A stretch of 64,000 bases of DNA from contig JAJEKV010000034.1 in the NCBI GenBank assembly GCA_021234155.1, positions 11,432,697 through 11,496,696 of the forward strand. The letters run 5' to 3'. Positions 56,999 through 64,000 of this stretch are shown here, one piece after another; position 1 is the stretch's first letter; each line of letters starts with the position of its first letter. Position numbers and translations under genes: made by a program. The notes under the pieces are model-generated. The model saw only the letters and a list, made by a program, of their open reading frames with translations. It did no database searches and was not told the origin of the DNA. This stretch comes from Isoetes taiwanensis. Taxonomy: Eukaryota > Streptophyta > Lycopodiopsida > Isoetales > Isoetaceae.

Positions 56999-57737
56999 AT
57001 ATATATAGTGATATTTAATTCTTCGTGATTGTTGTAATTTTAATGAGTTTTAATTATAAAAGTTTATTTTTAAATTAAGACCTTAATGGTTATAAAAATT
57101 CAAAATTACTTTTCAGACTAATTTTCACTTAAATTTATTTAGAATTAGACATTTCAAGAATATAAAATTTTAATTTTTAGTGATTTAACAAATTTCAAAT
57201 TTGGCAATCCTGAAAATCTGCAAATGAAATCTGATGGTCCGATAAGTGATTGACATAAAATTATTATAAAAATTTCTGGATTTTCAAACTTTTATATTTT
57301 AAAAAACACGTTTAAGGAAGTTTTGAGATCAAAATCAATTAAATTGTAAAGTTAATATTTTAATATTAACTATTGAATAATTTATTATTAATGAAACAAA
57401 ATATATTGAAACTTAATCAATAATAAATTATTCAATGTATTTACAGATAAACATAATCATTTAATTAATTCTAAATCTAAAACTTTCTTTACATTTAAAA
57501 AAAAATAACATTTCAATTATATAGCATTTATTTTAGATAATTCTAAATAAATCAAAGTGAAAATTAATTTAGAAAGCAATTTTATACTTTGGTAACATTC
57601 ATACTCTTGGTCTAAAGATAAAAAAAATAAATGATTAAAATTAATAAGAGTTAAAAATACTGTTGATTTTATTATGACATCCTTGAAGTATATATGTATT
57701 AGATTTGAATAAGTCTAAATTTTGTTAAATATGCCAT
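56999..57737. mobile_element. element Y, copy B
   Basis: Matches 35222-36877 of copy A minus the nested Harbinger-like element, including the right terminus ending ATGCCAT at 57737. The left terminal repeat is truncated or replaced. It contains the empty TTA site at about 57050-57052. Confidence 0.85.
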
Positions 57738-58185
57738 TAACCGGATACTCAAAAAATTCAAGAATGCTACCGAGAAAACAAGGCGCTACCAAAGAAAACG
57801 AGACGTTGGCAGACCAAGTAGGCTAGGAAAAAGTCTGGGACAAGGCTCAGAAAAAATGAAGGAGATAAAAGAAACTCGGCCATCGCCGGACCGCCATGGC
57901 CGGAGAGGAAAAAGGAGGTGTCCACGTTGCTGCCAACTAGGATTTTTGTCCACGTGGATACACTTAGAAGCATTGGATTTCATCTACGGCTGTGGAAATT
58001 AATGAAAATTCCACATGTTCAGGGTAGTTAGGAGCGCTTGAAGATCTACCGCTTCTCTGATCCTTGTTTCTGTTCAGCATAAAAAATTTTCTCCGTCAGT
58101 CCAGGAGCCAGAGAAGCAAGTATCCTATCGATTAATTTATATATACATTTCACATCCCTATATATTTGTACACCGCACAGAATTA

Positions 58186-59107
58186 GGGTCATTTCCCACT
58201 TGCCATTAAGTTAAGTAAAATAGGGCAAATAACTGGAACTTGCTTTCCCATTGAACCTTAAGTTAATATCAGTTAAATTAATTCCAGTTAATTTTTAACT
58301 GTTCATTAACTTAACGGAGCATCCTTCTCACTGGAAAAAGTTAAGTTATTTTTTTAACCAAATTTTAAAATATTTAACCAACTAGTGCAAAAGTTAAGTG
58401 ACCTAAGCAAGGTCCACTTAACTTCTAACTTTTTGGTTAAGCATTAAGCTAACTTAACTACGAGTGAGAAATGGTTCCAGTTAGGTTAGACTCTTAAATC
58501 GTAATTTTGACAAGGATGCCAACTAGTTGACCAAGTGTCTTATTAGTTTGATAGATTGAATAAAAAACATTAAAATAGGAGGTGGATTTTAAGAATTTTA
58601 TGATTGATAAACTGGTTACGTAGTACTTTGACTAGAAAGTATTACAATGGAGAGAGTTGACTACAAGTCAATTGATTGGCGAGAAAGTGTCTAAGTTAAC
58701 CAAAAGTCAACTCATTGACTAGAGAGTCAACCACTTTACTAGATTTTACTAGGTAGTCAAACAATTCAAAAAAAATAGTAACTTGACAAAAAAAAGTCAT
58801 ATCCTCCATTTAACTTAACTGTATCTCTTAACTGAAGTGAGAAACTAACACATTTATCTCTAACCTAACAAAACTTCTTAACTACTACTATGAAGCACAA
58901 GCTTATTATAAAGGTTAGGTTAAGTTGATTTTACGAGCTTAACCTAAGTGGTCCATAATTGGTATAGTGCGAATGCATATCTTCACAATCTTTTAAGTTA
59001 GTCTTAACTTAATGACTTTAATGGGAAATCACAACCTACTTTCCATTAAGTTAAGAGATAACCAACTGGTTAAGTTAACCTAACCTAATTGCAAGTGGAA
59101 ACTACTC
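58186..59107. mobile_element. PIF/Harbinger-like non-autonomous element, copy B
   Basis: Same family and orientation as 35267-36187, about 94 percent identical by eye, with GGGTCATTTCCCACTTGCC at the left end. Left flank TTA, right flank TAA. At the matching point in block A (about 30384-30395) there is no element but a different short sequence (GTAACCC), possibly an excision footprint. Confidence 0.88.
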
Positions 59108-59206
59108 TAACTCTGGTCATGGCTATGAGCTGGGCGATCTGCAGGCTTTCTGGTGAGCTTGTTTTTTACGTCTTATGGGACGCAAACAAAAGAGAGTGCA
59201 CAACAG

Positions 59207-61170
59207 GCATGCGACTTTTCTAGAATTATCAGTGCATCATATGATAGATTCAAATTGATTGGACGAGGCTGGCATTACAGGTAGCCCAGCTATTGGGATA
59301 TTGTGAAGAGTGTTGAAGCTATCACGGGCGTTGTGATGGTTGTTATGATGGCAATTGCATTTACTCTAGCCACACATCGGTTTAGAAGGAGTATAGTTAA
59401 GCTTTCATGGCCTTTCCACAAAACAACTAGGTTTAATGCCTTTTGGTATTCCCATCATATGTTCATTATCGTCTATGTTCTTCTCATTATCGACGGCCTC
59501 TTCTTATACTTGAGCGACAAATGGCAAGCAAAATCGGTGAGAATAAATTTTGTTGTGGGTAATCCATTGGAAAAGCTTAGAAAAAAACCTATTCTGAGAA
59601 ATTTACAGACGTGGGTGTACATTGCAATCCTAGTAATCCTTTATGCTGGCGAGCACATTTGGAGGGCCTTGAGGACAACTGTATATCCAGTTCAAGTAGA
59701 GAAGGTATGCAGAATCATTTTCATCTCTTTGCTTGGTGATGTGTGTTGAAAAAATCCAGCAATACGGGTTGCCAGGCAACGTGCTGCATTGCACACAATG
59801 AAGCCTCTGTGACTTTAATTACAAAAGTGGAATGTACACGACTGTTAACTGTCCTGCAGTGTCGCGCTTTGAGTGGTGAGTCTCTACGTTATCTAATGAA
59901 GTACCCTATCTCAGCCAGCTTAATCTAACCACATACTACCTTTGCAGGCATCCATTTTCAATTACGTCTGCACCAGGTGATGATTATTTGGGTGTTCACA
60001 TAAGAACCCTTGGGGATTGGACAAAAGAATTGAAGAACGCTTTTTCAGAGGTTTGTCAATTCCATATTTCATAACAGTCTGGTATTTCTAGAACCGAGCA
60101 ATGTCTAAACAATGCTTGCTTTCAGGTATAGATGGTAAAAGTGGATTGCTGCGAGTGGACTACATGGTTGAAGATTGCACTAAAATAAAGTAACCATCTT
60201 AAAATTGTACACTTTTTACTGATTTGATATGTATAGGCGGTTCTTTCTTTAACAGTTGCTCGTCCATTAATCAGGTTTCCGAAGCTATTCATTGATGGGC
60301 CATATGAGAGCCCAAGATTATACTTCATATGATGTTTTGCTTTTAGTTGTTCTTGGCATTGGAGTTACACCTTTCATAAGTGTGTTAAAAGATATGCTTA
60401 ACAACATGAAGAAAGCAAGTACTCATCACGTACACTACTGTACTGCCAAGTCAATTAGTTAACCAACCTAGACGTGCTAAAAACTAATGGCATTTCTGAC
60501 TTTGCCGAGATGGGAGAAACAAATATGCAGTTGGAAATAGTCGCAGAACCAATGGTCCAACAAATGCGTACTTCTACTGGATCACAAGAGAACAGAGTTC
60601 TTTTAAACGGTTCAAGGGAATAATGAACGAAGTAGCTGAAATTGATTCTCAGGTAATAATCATTTTTCTATACACAGCAAGCAAAAGATGGCTCTAAGAT
60701 AGACTGAGTATTTTCGGGCTGTGATTGAAATGCATAACTACCTCACAAGTGTTTATGAAGAGGGGGATGCATGTTCTGCCTTAATAACCATGATTCATAC
60801 CCTTCATCATGCTAAGAATGGCATGGACATTGTCTCTGGCACAAGAGTACGTTTAGAACAACTTCAACATCTGCTCATATGCTAAAGAAATTATGTGCTC
60901 ATATGCTACAACACTAATATGTGTTGCAGGCTAACGAATTGGAAGAAAGTCTTCTCAAAACTGCAGAATTCACACAAAGGTGCAAGAATAGGTAAGGATA
61001 GTAAGACTTTTTTTGTAAGAATGGATTTCGGCATGAAATTCACATTGGTAAACAAAATTTCAGGTGTGTTTTACTGCAGAGCACCTGCATTGGCCAAGGA
61101 TCTGGAGGCTATGTGCAAGGAGTATAACTACAACATAACTACGTTTGAGTTCCCCAAGGAAAACTTCTAG
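59207..61170 (+). pseudogene. RBOH NADPH oxidase pseudogene, copy B
   Basis: Same C-terminal half as copy A, with exons ACDFSRII..., FNAFWYSHHMF, TWVYIAILVILYAGE, WHPFSIT, an intact [20 protein letters not shown] region, [52 protein letters not shown] and a terminal FEFPKENF stop at 61168-61170. Shared with copy A: the stop after GWHYR (59282-59284) and Asp in place of the heme-ligand His (IIDG). Private lesion: a frameshift within the GPYGAP motif (about 60305); SPFEW is changed to SRFEW. It keeps segments deleted from A, so A decayed further. Not functional. Confidence 0.93.
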
Positions 61171-62326
61171 TAGTGTAAATATTTGGAACTTGGCATCCCT
61201 ACAAGTCAATAGTGCATATATATGAGACATATTTTTTGGCGAGGATCCAGGCTGTAACGAAACAGCCTTGGCAGAAACGTCAACAAGTTCACACGGTGTA
61301 TAAATACGAGAGATAATTCCAGACATAGCTTATTTTGCCTTTGCTATTCTTTTCCTGCTAATAAATACTGCGTTGCAAAAAGTTGTACAAAATCCTACAT
61401 TAGCATGGTAAATTTGACCTGTGTACTACCAACAGAAGTGAAATTCAGAAATGAATAGTTGGTGTGCGACATACTAGTAGCAGGCAATTATGGTTTTACA
61501 AGATGAGCTAGAATTCTGTTTGCTTTTGTGAAAGATTCTCCACTATGCACTGTTAAGTCGTGGAAAAGAGACACAAGTCCAAGTTAAAAGGACAAATAGT
61601 TACGTCACTTTGCAGGTAACATGATTCAACAATTATAAAAAAATTTAAGATTGTGACGAGGTAGGACACTTACAGTCAGGCAAGGAACCCATCTCCCATG
61701 CATACTTTGAAAATCTACAGAATTATGGTTGCACTTCTTGATTATGCACTCTTAATGACATAACATATTTGATCCTGAGTTTTCTTTTCTCATTACCTTT
61801 TTTTCATAAAACAGATCAGATTATATTTCGTATTTTTGGTATTGGCCTCCATATTGCTTAAGAATCTTGTAAGTCATTTAGCTTTAATATTGTAGCATGC
61901 GGCAACAACTGCCTGCTTATGCATGGGAAGATTTTAAGATTTTTTGTTCAAATGTTAAAGTTTCTACAGTACAACAATTCACATCCAGTGCAATAGGGAA
62001 TTAGTTACACCAAATGATGTTCTTGTGTCTAATTTTATCAGCATCAAATCTAACTTTGCCATTGCTGTATCTTCACGGGCTCTCTTCATCTCCAAGATCA
62101 TGGCTACCTGTGAGGATTGATTTTGCGATTTCGACTGTTGATTTTGCGATTTGGGACATGCCAAGCCTTTGGAAGACAGAAACTACATTTTTTATTTTGT
62201 AACTTGAAATTTTTACTGTTTGTGATGACATTGATATATGGAACTTTATTACAAATTACAAAGGTAAAAGAACATTATCAAAGCACATGTAATTTCTGTA
62301 AAAAGTAATCAAACGTGCTTTTCACT

Positions 62327-63501
62327 AGTTTCATTTTTTTCTTGCTGGAAAAAATCCGGGAAAAACATGCGCTAGACTTTAGAATGCACAATTTTTTGCC
62401 ACGTGGGCGTCCCTATCGGACATAATAGATTATATATGTGTAGATAATTGTTTTGATGTGCATTCCACTTTAATCCTGTATTTGCCGACCATAGAATATG
62501 GATGTGACCATTGTGATTTTTTGCAAACTCACCTGTTTTAAAAAAGCAGTCGTTTAGGACTTTGTATTCATACGTCCATGTGGACAAATTTGATTTATAC
62601 ATAAATCTAGGGCCAATAATGGAGTATTATTCATTTTTCATAGCAAACCCTTGTATTTTAAATGTTTGATATTTTAAAATTAGGCATCCCAAGGGGATGG
62701 CCTAGATTGCTTGATCCTCAACATAAGTCAAATTATTCCCCTGACCAATGGTCAAGATAGGGATAAAGCAAGAGTTAGCGATATGCCATATCCAAAATAC
62801 ATATAGATGAATCCCCCGGGCATGTTAAATATGACATTCAATGGGGTAATGTGGGATCACAAGTTCTTCCTCTCCATACTTTGCATGTCATAAGATCCTT
62901 GAGTATCTTGTGCTATCCACCAACTTCTACTTGTAGTCGATATGAAAACCTTACCATATAAATGCCATGTCTCTCTCCACATCATTTTAGGTATTGCATT
63001 TGTTTCATCAATTGCTTATTATAAAGCATCTTACATGTCGATTTAGCTCATATCTATCATACTTGACTTGCTTTGTTCTATTTTCGTGGTGGTGAAGATC
63101 ACAAGGACGCATTGTCCATCTCTTCGACGATAAGCTTCCTTCAATTCAATTTGTATACAATAGATTCTATCTAACAAAAGCAAGGCATGAGCACAACAAA
63201 TTAGGCCAAAGGCCATAAGTCTGTTACGAATGGTATGTGTCATCTTCGCGCTATGGAGTGCAAATTTTTCTTCAATTTGGCATTTTGGAAAGGGACAATT
63301 ATTTTTAGCCTAGGTGTTTTCGTAACTTCGATTTATAGTTTAAATTTAAAAAAGGAGGGAAATATTATTTGTTTTTTTGTGAAGATTTGAAGGCCCAGGA
63401 GGCCGTCAATTTGCAAGGCGATAAATTTTCAACATTCAAAAAATAACGGTTAGGCGACAAAAGGAGGGACGCCCTCCGACGAAGTTTGGAGAGCTTCCGC
63501 T
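62327..63501. other. upstream region of the kinesin gene; no other gene seen
   Basis: AT-rich. A minus-strand frame at 63043-63243 has no recognisable motif. Presumably holds the promoter and 5'UTR of the kinesin. A short palindrome GGCCCAGGAGGCC occurs at about 63391. Confidence 0.5.
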
Positions 63502-64000
63502 ATGGCGAACCACTCCACCACAGACGTTAGGTTAAGTGATGTACATCTAGCTTGCAGAAAAGCGGAAGAAGCAGGTCTCACATTTTCCATTTTCTGCTCT
63601 TTGTATTTGAAAGACTGATTCCGGCATTAGCAGATCGATCTTATACAGTGATGTTTTCTTCTCCATTTCTGCAGCAAATCGTAGATTTCAGGCTGCAGAA
63701 TGGCTCGGGAAAATGGTAGGACAAACATTAATTCCTCACGAGCCATCTGAGGAAGAGCTGCGGCTTTGTTTAAGGAATGGATCTGTTCTTTGTCATCTTA
63801 TCAACAAAATTCATCCCGGTGCCGTTCCAAAGGTAATCTCTTAAATCACAGGAGTGAAAGATTTTAGATTTTGAATTTAAGAACCTTAAGTTGGAATATG
63901 TTGAAACAGGTGGTTGACATCCTTATTTCATCATCCACTCTGGATGGAGGACTTTCTGCTTACCAGTATTTTGAGAACCTGAGAAATTTTCTGGTTGCAG
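63502..64000 (+). CDS. kinesin-14 with calponin-homology domain, 5' exons (partial)
   Basis: Three exons: 63502-63574 (MANHSTTDVRLSDVHLACRK), 63675-63832 and 63910 to beyond the window end. The introns begin GTCTCA and GTAATC and end CTGCAG and AACAG. The phases join correctly (phase 1 then phase 0). Exon 2 gives FQAAEWLGKMVG, EPSEEELRLCLRNGSVLC and HLINKIHPGAVPK; exon 3 gives SAYQYFENLRNFLVA. This is the N-terminal CH domain of plant KCH-type kinesin-14 proteins, minus-end motors linking microtubules and actin. The motor domain would follow outside the window. No lesion in the visible part; this is the best candidate for a live gene here. Confidence 0.9.

Larger units (their letters stand above)
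57921..62326 (+). repeat. duplicated RBOH block, copy B
   Basis: Second copy of 30121-33578, same orientation, 27.8 kb away. Length difference is explained mainly by the 922-bp element at 58186-59107. After 62326 the sequences diverge at once. Confidence 0.92.

Overview
This window looks like nuclear DNA of a land plant. Host sequences are interrupted by spliceosomal introns (GT..AG exons of a kinesin-14 gene, of RBOH NADPH oxidase copies, and single exons of an RRP6-like and an NPF transporter gene), and most of the window is nested transposable elements and decayed gene fragments. The LINE reverse transcriptases carry a GVRQGCPLSP box and (TTCTA)n tails, unlike the usual angiosperm L1 lineage. 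That, with the pseudogene-rich intergenic DNA, would suit a gymnosperm, fern or lycophyte; I cannot fix the species.

Layout. 1-6 kb: an unidentified minus-strand ORF at the edge, short tandem duplications, a poly-T bounded insertion, and a TM9SF/nonaspanin pseudogene. 6.0-19.8 kb: an inverted-repeat (foldback-like) element split by a 13.1-kb Ty3/gypsy chromovirus on the minus strand with both LTRs, a 5-bp TSD (AAAAT), PPT, PBS, gag, protease, RT, RNase H, integrase and a chromodomain. Between its 5' LTR and gag it carries about 4 kb of extra ORFs, one of which runs into an unmistakable histone H3-like domain. 20-30 kb: RRP6-like and NPF gene fragments, a 1.34-kb palindrome built around a second copy of the foldback family, and dispersed repeats. 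30.1-33.6 kb and 57.9-62.3 kb: two copies of a duplicated block, each holding a dead RBOH C-terminal half. 35-37.5 kb and 56.9-59.1 kb: copies of a long-TIR AT-rich element and of a 0.92-kb PIF/Harbinger-like element with a TTA target duplication and an identifiable empty site. 38.6-48.6 kb: two LINEs, the first split by a 5.1-kb T-rich insertion, flanked by two halves of a nepenthesin-like aspartic protease lying in the wrong order. 49-57 kb: mostly non-coding, with a few unidentified exon-like stretches. 63.5-64 kb: the first three exons of a calponin-homology kinesin-14, the only convincingly intact host gene, running off the window.

Most gene remnants do not work together. The main biological unit is the chromovirus: a chromatin-reader domain on its integrase and a histone-H3-like module in a 5' ORF of the same element. 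Many of its frameshifts sit where CAG or CGG-type triplets look altered, while long parts of its LTRs are identical. Some of the apparent damage may therefore be consensus error rather than decay.
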